Of a stretch of DNA of 8,318 nucleotides, positions 1 to 6,359 are shown piece by piece. Each line of letters starts with the position of its first letter. The stretch's first letter is position 1. The position numbers and the translations under genes are program-made. The stretch comes from Elusimicrobia bacterium RIFCSPHIGHO2_02_FULL_57_9 (GTDB taxonomy: Bacteria; Elusimicrobiota; Elusimicrobia; UBA1565; UBA9628): assembly GCA_001800015.1 (NCBI GenBank), contig MGUO01000077.1:1-8318 (forward strand). The letters are read 5' to 3'. The notes below the pieces were generated by a model. That model saw only the letters and a list, made by a program, of their open reading frames with translations. It had not been told where the DNA came from and did no database searches.

Positions 1-156
1 TCAAGACCAGGGCCAGGCTTGAAAAGGCCGTGGTCGACGCCCAGGTGCGTGATGTGAACCTTCTCCGGCGCTACGCCCTCAAGACCAGGGCCAGGCTTGA
101 AAAGGCCGTGGTCGACGCCCAGGTGCGTGATGTGAACCTTCTCCGGCGCTACGCCC
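1..156. repeat. Perfect 78-bp tandem duplication (two copies, 1-78 and 79-156)
   Basis: Bases 1-78 and 79-156 are identical. The identity ends cleanly at 156/157. On the left it runs into the window edge, so more copies could lie beyond. The unit is 26 codons and stays in frame with the glycosyltransferase, repeating a block from GVAPEK to GPGLE. A normal GT4 protein has this segment once, just before the C-terminal domain. A perfect repeat lying exactly at a sequence end is typical of an assembly-graph artefact, but a recent in-frame duplication cannot be excluded. Confidence 0.97.
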
Positions 157-647
157 ATGCGCTCGACCAAGTCCTTCTTGGTAGCCTCGCAATAGGTCAT
201 GATCGCGCCCGCGCGCAAGAGGCCGGGCTTGGTCACATTCTCCCACACCGCAAGGTTCTCCGGCGGATGCCACTGCGGGCGCGTGAGAGGCGTTATGTCC
301 GGCTGCATGACGACCACTCGGCGCGCCGCGCGCGACGGGGGCCGGAAGCAGTGGTAGGCGTCGACCCCGCGCAGGGCCAGGTAACCCTCAATGAGCGGAA
401 GACCGCAGCCCCACTCCAGGCGGCTGACCAGCGACTGCGGCCAGCGGCGGACCGCCAGCTTCATGTTGGGCGCGGCCGGCACGCGCACCTGCTGGAGCTT
501 GCGCGCAAAATCGTGATAAAAAAAGCCGAAGATGAGGAACTCGTCTTCGGGCGCCACGCGCGCCAAGTTCTCAAGCAGGTGGTTGATGTAGTGAGTGCCG
601 CCGCGCACGCCCGCGCCCGCGTAGTCAACCTCGATGGCGACGCGCAT
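1..647 (-). CDS. GT4-type glycosyltransferase, N-terminal domain only (3' end cut by window edge)
   Basis: Predicted cytoplasmic glycosyltransferase of the GT-B fold, family 4 type, adding a sugar to the growing lipid-linked oligosaccharide. Only 215 codons of the N-terminal Rossmann-like domain lie in the window. It begins MRVAIEVDYAGAGVRGGTHY, with the glycine-rich acceptor-side loop typical of the family (GVRGGTHYINHLLENLA, about residues 14-30). Near residue 145 it has an YCEATKKDLVERMGVAPEKV stretch followed by a GVD..LFKP linker, which closely matches the end of GT4 N-terminal domains. The donor-binding C-terminal domain with its E-x7-E motif is missing because the window stops. The ATG shares its A with the TGA of the preceding gene (TGATG), which fixes the start and implies re-initiation. 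Oddity: the last 52 complete residues are two perfect copies of a 26-residue block, which would disrupt the interdomain linker if real. Family assignment is firm; donor and acceptor sugars cannot be read. Confidence 0.85.
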   Translation of the reverse strand, partial: MRVAIEVDYAGAGVRGGTHYINHLLENLARVAPEDEFLIFGFFYHDFARKLQQVRVPAAPNMKLAVRRWPQSLVSRLEWGCGLPLIEGYLALRGVDAYHCFRPPSRAARRVVVMQPDITPLTRPQWHPPENLAVWENVTKPGLLRAGAIMTYCEATKKDLVERMGVAPEKVHITHLGVDHGLFKPGPGLEGVAPEKVHITHLGVDHGLFKPGPGL

Positions 648-1807
648 CAGATGAAGAACCCCATTGACGGCACTCGCCCCGTCGCCTCGCGGCGCATGGC
701 CAAAGCCTGCAGAGCGAAGGCCGAACACCAGAAGTTCACGTGATTGCGGGACTCGCCGTTCATCTCGGCACCGTAGCGGAAGCCCCCAGCCTGCGGGCCG
801 ACCACGTTTTGGAAGGAGAGCAGGCGCCGCTCTAGGCGGTCCATGGCCCCCGCGGCTGCGCGGGGCAGCGCCCCAAGAGCCTGGCAGACGGTGGCCAGGC
901 GCAGGACCTGCGCCAAAATGTCGCTGCGCTGATTGCGGTTGAACTGCCCCGGCCGCTCGCCCGCGCGACAGGGCATCCCGCCGTCTGGTTCCTGGACAGA
1001 AAGCGCCCAGGCCGCCGCTCTGGCCGCGCTGCGCACAAAGGCCGCCCGGCCGAGCTCAAGCCCCGCCCACAACAGCCCCTCGGCCGCGTACATGTGCGGG
1101 TGCATATGCGTGCTGCCGTCGGCGCGGTAACAGACGAAACGCCCATTGGGACGCTGGGCCTTAAGGCTGCGCTCGCACGCCTTGGCGCCGGCGCGGGCGA
1201 AGCGCGCCTCGCCCGTCACCCTGCTCAACTGGATTAGGCCCATGGCGAGCTTGGCATGGAAGGGGCCGCTCTGCGCCGACCACTTGTCGAGTCTCTCTTC
1301 CCAGCCCCTCCAAACCGGCACGAGGCAGGCGTGGAACCAGCCGTCCTTCTTCTGGACCTGGTCGGTGAGGAAGGATCCTACCTTAAGCGCTCCGCGCCGA
1401 TAGCGAACGTCGCGCGTCGCCGCAAAGAGGTTTGTCAGACCGAAGAGCACCATGCCGCTGTCGAAGCTCACCGACAAGTGCCTCTCGAAGGCGAACAAGG
1501 GCGAGCGCTCCTGGCGCTCGAAGTAGTCTCGCGGCCGTATGCCGCCGTCCGGGTGCAGGGCTCGGTCGAGCACCCAGTCGCCCGCCTGCCGCGCGCGAGC
1601 CAGGCGGCGGTGACGGCTCGTCAAGGAATCGAGGTAGAGAAGGGTCGTGATGCCGTAGCCCGTGATCTCGGGGTAGACGTAGGCGAAGCGCCGCGCCTCA
1701 AGGTCGTACCAAGCGTTGAAGGCTCCCGCAAGCGCGCCGCGGCGAACCTGGACGCCGCAGCGATCCACCCAACGCGTCACGGCCGACAGCGCCGCCCCCC
1801 GCCTCAT
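647..1807 (-). CDS. Unassigned alpha/alpha-toroid-like protein of a polysaccharide locus
   Basis: A 386-residue protein that I cannot name. No signal peptide or membrane segment is visible, so it is probably cytoplasmic. It consists of recurring helical hairpin units of roughly 50 residues, each with a small-residue-rich helix, a second helix and a G-[FWM]-type turn. Examples are SFDSGMVLFGLTNLFAATRD (115-134) ending KKDGWF, GPFHAKLAMGLIQLSRVTGE (181-200) ending NGRF, MYAAEGLLWAGLELG (239-253) ending PDGGM, and a last unit ending GGFRYG. This is the pattern of (alpha/alpha)6 toroids: N-acylglucosamine 2-epimerase, glucuronyl C5-epimerase C-terminal domain, six-hairpin glycosidases. Candidate active-site residues are E48 in YPEITGY, D116, H184 and the HMHPH cluster (234-238) before E243. 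An upstream ATG at 1903 would add 32 low-complexity residues within the preceding gene. I chose 1807 because it makes an ATGA overlap with that gene's stop, like its neighbours. The role may be epimerisation or modification of a sugar, but this is inference from fold and context only. Confidence 0.8.
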   Translation of the reverse strand: MRRGAALSAVTRWVDRCGVQVRRGALAGAFNAWYDLEARRFAYVYPEITGYGITTLLYLDSLTSRHRRLARARQAGDWVLDRALHPDGGIRPRDYFERQERSPLFAFERHLSVSFDSGMVLFGLTNLFAATRDVRYRRGALKVGSFLTDQVQKKDGWFHACLVPVWRGWEERLDKWSAQSGPFHAKLAMGLIQLSRVTGEARFARAGAKACERSLKAQRPNGRFVCYRADGSTHMHPHMYAAEGLLWAGLELGRAAFVRSAARAAAWALSVQEPDGGMPCRAGERPGQFNRNQRSDILAQVLRLATVCQALGALPRAAAGAMDRLERRLLSFQNVVGPQAGGFRYGAEMNGESRNHVNFWCSAFALQALAMRREATGRVPSMGFFI

Positions 1808-2748
1808 CGCGCCAGGACCGTTCCGGGCTCCAAGCCCGCCTCCGCGGCCCACTCGTCGGCCCAACACTCGACATCCCCCGGCGGTGTTACGAGCGTCAGC
1901 CACACCGGGGTGTCCCCGCTACCAACCTTCACGCCGCGTCCGAGAGAGATCTCGAGCAGGAATCCCGGCGCGCCCGAGCCCTCGCCAGGCTCGGCTTTCC
2001 AAACCATCAGCGCGCCGCGCTCCGTTTCGAGGAAAGCGCCCGGGAAGGGATGCGTGAGCGCGCGCACGTAATCGAGCCACTTGCGCGCCGGCCAGAGCGG
2101 GGTGATACGGCCCTCCTGCGGCTTGCGGCGCGGGTACTTGGTCATCTGCGATGGATCCTGCGGCCGGCGCTCGAAACTGCCGGAGGCGATCCTGGGCAGA
2201 GTGCGACGCAACATCTTGATGGCCGTTCGGTCGACCTTAAGGTGCCCCGTGCGTATATCGTCGCGCGGCTCAAGCACGAAGGGCTCGGTGTCGAGCACGT
2301 CGCCCGCATCAACGGATGGCAGCATCACGAAAAGGCTGTTGCCCCAGGGCCCGCCGCCTTCGATGAGCCGCCAGTTGATGACGGCCCCGCCGCGGCCCTT
2401 GGGTAGGGGCGCGGGGTGGATGCCCATCGCGAACAGACGCGGCAGGGTGAGGACCTCTTTTCGAAATATCTGCGACCACCCCGCCTGGATCATGACATCG
2501 CAGCGCCGCGAGGCGATCCAGGCGCGGGTCGCCTCGGAGTTGATGTCCGAGGTCCAATGCATACGCTCGGGATTCTTGGCGGCCCAGTCGGAGAAGGAGT
2601 CATAGTTGCTCTTTAGGCGCCCCTCCTCCGGGTGGAGGTTGACCACTCCCGCCAGCTCGCAAGAGGACAACTCCTCGACGACGGCGATGGTCTTGGCGGC
2701 CAGGGGCGTGCAGCCTACGGCCAGGACGCGCAGGCGCTTGGCGCTCAT
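1804..2748 (-). CDS. Formyltransferase (ArnA/Fmt-like), probable sugar N-formyltransferase
   Basis: Predicted to transfer a formyl group from N10-formyltetrahydrofolate to an amino group, here most likely on a nucleotide-linked amino sugar. The 314 residues hold an N-terminal formyltransferase domain (about 5-195) and the usual C-terminal subdomain, with LTHPFPGAF at 231-239 matching the HPFPGAF/DPWPGAF signature. The active-site loop reads GIHPAPLPKGRGGAVINW (109-126), followed by DAGD at 147-150. H111 and D147 are 36 residues apart, the same spacing as the catalytic His and Asp of ArnA (104, 140) and Fmt (108, 144). The catalytic Asn two residues before the His is Gly109 here. Translation starts at 2748, where ATGA overlaps the stop of the SDR gene; an alternative ATG at 2775 would add nine residues and overlap further. 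The sugar-locus setting argues against housekeeping methionyl-tRNA formyltransferase. The family is clear; substrate and activity are uncertain. Confidence 0.88.
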   Translation of the reverse strand: MSAKRLRVLAVGCTPLAAKTIAVVEELSSCELAGVVNLHPEEGRLKSNYDSFSDWAAKNPERMHWTSDINSEATRAWIASRRCDVMIQAGWSQIFRKEVLTLPRLFAMGIHPAPLPKGRGGAVINWRLIEGGGPWGNSLFVMLPSVDAGDVLDTEPFVLEPRDDIRTGHLKVDRTAIKMLRRTLPRIASGSFERRPQDPSQMTKYPRRKPQEGRITPLWPARKWLDYVRALTHPFPGAFLETERGALMVWKAEPGEGSGAPGFLLEISLGRGVKVGSGDTPVWLTLVTPPGDVECWADEWAAEAGLEPGTVLAR

Positions 2749-3767
2749 GCGCGCGGCTGATGCACCCGCGCCCACTCGATGTTACGCCGCAAACCCTCGT
2801 CGATGTCCACCGTTGGGCGGAAACCGAAGAGCTTGTTGGCCAGCTTCCAGCCGCAAATGAGGCGCTGGACCTGCGCCGCGCGCTCATCGGTGTGCACGAT
2901 GGGCGAAGCGGAGCCCGACAGGCGCACGATTTTCTGCGCGATGTCCTTGACCGCCACGTCCTTACCCGTGCCGAAGTTGACCACGCGGCCCACAGCCTCG
3001 GGGTGCGAGCCCATGATCAAAAACCCTCGCACCATGTCGTCGATGTAGGTGAAGTCGCGCGTCTGCTTGCCGCTGCCGTGCACGGTGAGAGTCTTGCCCT
3101 GGAGGGCCAACGCTATGAACTTGGGAATCACGTCGTAAGTGTGGCGCGGCCCGTAGGTGTTGAAGGGGCGGATGATGGCCACCGGCAAGCCGTAGGTGTT
3201 CCACCACGACCAGGCCGCGCGGTCGGCCGACGCCTTGGAGGCCGCGTAGGGCGAAGTGGGGTTGAGGGGATGGGTCTCGTCGATCGGCGCGTACTGCGCC
3301 GTGCCGTAGACCTCGCTCGAGGAGGTGCACACGACCCTTTTCAAGCGCTTGATCTTGCGCGCCGCCTGCAGGACATGGAGCGTCCCGGTCAGATTAGTCT
3401 CGAATACCTCGATGGGATGGGAAAAAGAGTTTGGGACGTAAGCATCTGCGGCCAAGTGGAATATGTACTCGGGAGCGTCGTCGCGGATGAGATCGATGGC
3501 ATCGGCGGCGGCGATGTCGCCGGTTAGAATCAAGCGGAAGCGCTTCTCGAGGTGCGCGGTGTTCTTGAGGGTGTGGAGATGCGTGCCGTTGATCGAGTTT
3601 CCGCGCACGTACACCGTGACCGAGGCTCCCTGCTTAAGCAGGCGCTCGGCCAAGTGCGAGCCCATGAAGCCATCGGCGCCAGTGACCATCACGCGGCGCC
3701 CCTTCCAGGAGAATCCCTTCACCGGAGAAGAGTCGATCATTGGTCGAAATTTCAGTATATCAAACAT
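2745..3767 (-). CDS. NAD-dependent nucleotide-sugar epimerase/dehydratase/decarboxylase (extended SDR)
   Basis: A 340-residue extended short-chain dehydrogenase acting on an NDP-sugar through a 4-keto intermediate. It shows the NAD-binding GADGFMG motif at 30-36, HLAA at 104-107, TSSSEVYG at 148-155, the catalytic YxxxK pair Y174/K178, RPFNTYGPR at 200-208, RDFTYIDD at 237-244, and a C-terminal AQVQRL..(W)K substrate-binding region near 298-309. The SEVYG form, with Glu152 but no Asp before it, differs from the T-D-E of dTDP-glucose 4,6-dehydratase. It resembles UDP-glucuronate decarboxylases and LegB-like 4,6-dehydratases, and the TAQYAPIDETHPL stretch also recalls LegB. The exact reaction cannot be settled. 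The start at 3767 has a purine-rich GGGGAAAGA just upstream and overlaps the 2-epimerase stop by 8 bp; the next ATG (3740) has no visible ribosome binding site. The first 20 or so residues before the Rossmann fold are unusual and sit on a composition change. It is followed directly by a formyltransferase, a pairing that recalls the two domains of ArnA in reverse order. Confidence 0.92.
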   Translation of the reverse strand: MFDILKFRPMIDSSPVKGFSWKGRRVMVTGADGFMGSHLAERLLKQGASVTVYVRGNSINGTHLHTLKNTAHLEKRFRLILTGDIAAADAIDLIRDDAPEYIFHLAADAYVPNSFSHPIEVFETNLTGTLHVLQAARKIKRLKRVVCTSSSEVYGTAQYAPIDETHPLNPTSPYAASKASADRAAWSWWNTYGLPVAIIRPFNTYGPRHTYDVIPKFIALALQGKTLTVHGSGKQTRDFTYIDDMVRGFLIMGSHPEAVGRVVNFGTGKDVAVKDIAQKIVRLSGSASPIVHTDERAAQVQRLICGWKLANKLFGFRPTVDIDEGLRRNIEWARVHQPRA

Positions 3768-3780
3768 TCTTTCCCCATTG
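3720..3780. other. Base-composition boundary inside the operon
   Basis: Hand counts per 60-base line show a change near this point. Lines in the left part reach 45 (2701-2760) and 46 (1741-1800) G+C, and 39 at 3661-3720. The 3721-3780 line has 24, and lines to the right are often 21-34 (4021: 24, 4321: 25, 5041: 21), with some higher ones (3901: 41). The right part also uses A/T-ending codons and runs such as AAA and TTA much more freely. The boundary falls at the 2-epimerase/SDR junction. It is a tendency read by eye, not a computed breakpoint. Confidence 0.65.
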
Positions 3781-4854
3781 CCTGATGATGCGAACGATTT
3801 TTTGAGCGGCGCGGCCGTCGCCGAAAGGATTGCTCCGCGACGGCCGCCGCCATTTCCCATCGGCTAGAGCCAATACGGCCTTTTTTAAACCGTTAGGAAG
3901 GCCGGCCAATTGGCTCCAACGGCCCAGGCTTTCGCCGCGTTCGGTGGCCTTACGCACCACGATCACGGGCTTGCCTAGGCTGGGCGCTTCCTCCTGGATG
4001 CCGCCCGAATCCGTGACGATGAATTCGCACTTTTTCATTAAGTGAACAAAATCTAAATATCCCAGGGGAGGAACCAGGGTGAAATTGGGATGGCGCAGCA
4101 ATTGATGCGCCATGGCCCGAACATGGGGATTGGGATGCACCGGATAAACCCATTGCAATTCCGGCCGTTCCTGCGCCGCGTTGCGCAATGTTTCAAAAAT
4201 GCGCTTCATGGGCGCGCCGAAGCTTTCGCGCCGGTGCAGGGTTAAAACCGCCAAGCGTTTATGCGCGGCAAGCCGGCGCAAAGCCGGGGCTTCGAAGCGA
4301 TGCGGGCGCTTGGCGGCCCAAACCAAGGCGTCTACCGCGGTATTGCCCGTTACAAAAATATTTTTAAACGGTATATGCTCCTGCAGCAGCCGGCGCCTGG
4401 CCGTTTGCGTGGGCGCGAATAAAAGATCCGATAAATGATCGACCGCAACCCTGTTCTGCTCCTCCGGGAAGGGATTCCATTTATCGAAAGTTCGCAGCCC
4501 GGCCTCGACATGCCCGATGGCGATGCGCCGGTGATAAGCGGCCAGGGCCGCGCCCAAGACCGTCGTGGTATCTCCTTGGACCAGAACCAGGTCCGGCTGA
4601 GTTTTTTCTAAAACCTTATCCATGCCTTGAATCACTCTTTGCAGGACTTCGTTGGGCGTCTGGCCTGGCCGCATCAAGTTGAGATCTATGTGCGGTTTGA
4701 GGGAAAATGTCCTCAGCATGAGGTCCAACATATCCCGGTGCTGGGCCGTGGCGCAGATTGAAACCCGAAAGCCGCTCTGTCGGCGCAGAGCGAATATCAC
4801 CGGCGCCAATTTGATGGCCTCGGGGCGAGTTCCCATCACGACCATTATCTTCAT
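3760..4854 (-). CDS. wecB: UDP-N-acetylglucosamine 2-epimerase, non-hydrolysing (WecB/MnaA type)
   Basis: Interconverts UDP-GlcNAc and UDP-ManNAc in the cytoplasm, supplying a ManNAc-type precursor for the polysaccharide. The 364 residues match the family's usual length of about 370. Visible family residues are the N-terminal MGTRPEAIKLAP (7-18), D95 in QGDTTT, E117 in GHVEAGLRT, E131 in PFPEEQNR, H207 in LHRRESFG (equivalent to His213 of the E. coli enzyme) and TDSGGIQEE (281-289), which binds the UDP. The start at 4854 makes an ATGA overlap with the flippase gene and has GGAG five bases upstream; a longer frame to 5028 would run through the flippase gene and lose the normal N-terminus. Oddity: the usual TERPE motif reads TERGES (304-309), and the region after it (GRWSQLAG) departs from the familiar form. 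No UDP-ManNAc dehydrogenase (WecC) is present in the window. Confidence 0.95.
   Translation of the reverse strand: MKIMVVMGTRPEAIKLAPVIFALRRQSGFRVSICATAQHRDMLDLMLRTFSLKPHIDLNLMRPGQTPNEVLQRVIQGMDKVLEKTQPDLVLVQGDTTTVLGAALAAYHRRIAIGHVEAGLRTFDKWNPFPEEQNRVAVDHLSDLLFAPTQTARRRLLQEHIPFKNIFVTGNTAVDALVWAAKRPHRFEAPALRRLAAHKRLAVLTLHRRESFGAPMKRIFETLRNAAQERPELQWVYPVHPNPHVRAMAHQLLRHPNFTLVPPLGYLDFVHLMKKCEFIVTDSGGIQEEAPSLGKPVIVVRKATERGESLGRWSQLAGLPNGLKKAVLALADGKWRRPSRSNPFGDGRAAQKIVRIIRQWGKNV
3768..3776 (-). promoter_or_regulatory. Ribosome binding site deciding the SDR start
   Basis: On the minus strand GGGGAAAGA lies immediately before the ATG at 3767 and inside the last codons of the 2-epimerase. It is the only Shine-Dalgarno-like element near the candidate starts of the SDR gene and supports 3767 over 3740. 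The spacing from the G run is short, about four bases. Confidence 0.55.
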
Positions 4855-6359
4855 GCCGGCTCCATAAATTCTCTCACCGTCGTGCGGTCTTCCGGATTGC
4901 AAAGAAACCAGGTCGAACCATAAAAGATCGCCATCCCGCCAAGCGAGAATAAAGCGAAAAGAGGCCAGCTCGTGGCCGAGGCATGAAAGGGAAACACTAG
5001 GCCCAGCATGATAGCCGCGCTTAAACACGGCGCGCGCAAGCCCTCTTGATAATATTCTTTGAATGAAATTTTCAAGATATTGCGGTGCACATAGGCCAAG
5101 TAAAAACAGGCGGGAATGATTTGAGCCAGCAGCGAGCCCAGGGCCACGCCTAAAAGCTCATATCGCCCAATGAGAAGCTTCCAGGCCAGCAAGCTGATAA
5201 TGGCCTGCGCCCAGGCCACGGCCGAAAGATGCCAGGGCTTATCCCGGCTGGCCACCACGGCGTTAGGAACGGAATGGATCATTAAAAACACCTGGGCTAT
5301 CACCAGCCAGCGCGCGGGCCAGACGCTGCGGTCGCCGAATTCACCGCCCAGCCACAAGGTCAAAAATTGCGGCATCAAGGCGAAAAGAAGAACGAAAACG
5401 GGCAAAAGCAGCCATAGAACGAATCTTACGGATTTTAGATACATTCTCCTCAAAGCGGCCGGCGCGTCAGGGCCTTTAAGTTCGCTGATCATAGGCAGCA
5501 GAACCGTTCCCACGATCGCAGGCAAAACCTGCAGGCGCTGCAATATTCCCGCCGGCACCGCATAAAGCGTCAAAGCCGACAGGGAAGCGGCGCGGGCGAT
5601 GAATATCTTATCGAACTGGAAAGTAACGATCCAGGCCAAGGGGCCGAACCAAAGGCTGAGGCCATAGCCGGCGAAGGTTTTAAAATTAAAACCAGGCCCG
5701 GCCTTCCGGCCCGAGCGCTCCGGCAGGATTCTCCAAGCCAGGATCAAAGCCAAAAGGCAAACAGCGGCGTTCCAGGCCGCAAACCAAATCGCGGCGCCAT
5801 GAAGCCCCAGTCCCCAAGCGATCGCGGCGGCCGCTCCAACCGGGGCCAGTCCATTCTGAAGAAAGGCAACGAGATTCTGCAAATCAAACCGCCGCAGCCC
5901 TTGCATAATGGAAACGGCGAATTGAATCAAGGCCATGAAAATCGCGGCGATTGCCGCGCAACGCAGCACGAACACGCCGGCCGCGGCCTGGGATTGCGGC
6001 ACCCGGAATAAATGAACGATAAAAAATTGGGCGCCCAGGCCGAACACCGCCGCCCCGGCTAAAGCGCCGATAACATGCATCATCAAGCCATGGCGCAAAG
6101 TTTGTTTAAGCCCGGCGCCGGGGTCGGCGTTGAATTGGGCCACGTACTTAAACGTCGCGCTGCCGGCCCCCAGGCAGAAGATCAAGAGATACCCGGTGGC
6201 TGTCTGCATCAGAATATAGAGGCCGTAGGTCGACAGCCCCATCCCTCGCACTAAATACGGGATAAAGAGGAAACTTGATACTCCAACGCCCAGCTGGCCC
6301 AGCACGTTCCAACTGACATACCGGGCAAAACGCAGGGCTTTGTTTCCAGGAGAGGTCAT
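4851..6359 (-). CDS. Polysaccharide flippase, Wzx/PST family (MOP superfamily)
   Basis: A 502-residue inner-membrane protein expected to move lipid-linked oligosaccharide units from the cytoplasmic to the outer face. The sequence is a chain of about 12-14 hydrophobic segments (for example near 17-37, 45-63, 93-115, 128-150, 165-182, 188-210, 315-335, 350-370, 380-398, 403-424, 445-460 and 465-485), separated by short basic loops such as MQGLRRFD and RRMYLKS. The N-terminus (FARYVSWNVLGQL, IPYLVRGMGLSTYGLY) is the classical start of this family, where the first helix is followed by a PxLxRxLGxxxYGxY-like loop. FQFDKIFIA (247-255) matches the conserved mid-protein FDxxxIg segment. The length is typical. 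ATG at 6359 overlaps the stop of the GT2 gene (ATGA), with GAGG eight bases upstream. A flippase argues for a Wzx-dependent rather than an ABC-transporter pathway; the Wzy polymerase is not in the window. Confidence 0.92.
   Translation of the reverse strand: MTSPGNKALRFARYVSWNVLGQLGVGVSSFLFIPYLVRGMGLSTYGLYILMQTATGYLLIFCLGAGSATFKYVAQFNADPGAGLKQTLRHGLMMHVIGALAGAAVFGLGAQFFIVHLFRVPQSQAAAGVFVLRCAAIAAIFMALIQFAVSIMQGLRRFDLQNLVAFLQNGLAPVGAAAAIAWGLGLHGAAIWFAAWNAAVCLLALILAWRILPERSGRKAGPGFNFKTFAGYGLSLWFGPLAWIVTFQFDKIFIARAASLSALTLYAVPAGILQRLQVLPAIVGTVLLPMISELKGPDAPAALRRMYLKSVRFVLWLLLPVFVLLFALMPQFLTLWLGGEFGDRSVWPARWLVIAQVFLMIHSVPNAVVASRDKPWHLSAVAWAQAIISLLAWKLLIGRYELLGVALGSLLAQIIPACFYLAYVHRNILKISFKEYYQEGLRAPCLSAAIMLGLVFPFHASATSWPLFALFSLGGMAIFYGSTWFLCNPEDRTTVREFMEPA
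4860..4863 (-). promoter_or_regulatory. Ribosome binding site for the 2-epimerase
   Basis: GGAG on the minus strand, five bases before the ATG at 4854 and within the final codons of the flippase gene. Together with the ATGA overlap it supports the 4854 start. Confidence 0.6.

Noticed and set aside
30..743. Long plus-strand open frame opposite the last glycosyltransferase
   Set aside because: It carries the tandem repeat as a low-complexity Arg/Ala-rich product with no recognisable motif; the minus strand gives a clear GT4 domain across the same bases.
1808..1903. N-terminal extension of the toroid-like protein from the ATG at 1903
   Set aside because: The added 32 residues are Gly/Arg-rich, lie within the formyltransferase gene, and ignore the ATGA overlap at 1807.
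1256..2071. Plus-strand open frame of 271 codons
   Set aside because: It is open because of high GC and spans two coupled minus-strand genes; its product is Arg/Pro/Ala-rich without family features.
2760..3527. Plus-strand open frame of 255 codons opposite the SDR
   Set aside because: The minus strand encodes a complete SDR with every catalytic motif; the plus-strand product has no recognisable domain.
2745..3767. Naming the SDR as RmlB, GalE, LegB or a UDP-glucuronate decarboxylase
   Set aside because: The motifs support the extended SDR family, but the SEVYG active-site form fits more than one subfamily, so a specific gene symbol would be a guess.
4855..5028. 58-residue extension of the 2-epimerase upstream of 4854
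   Set aside because: It is read out of frame through the end of the flippase gene; WecB proteins begin at the MKIMVVMGTRPEA segment.
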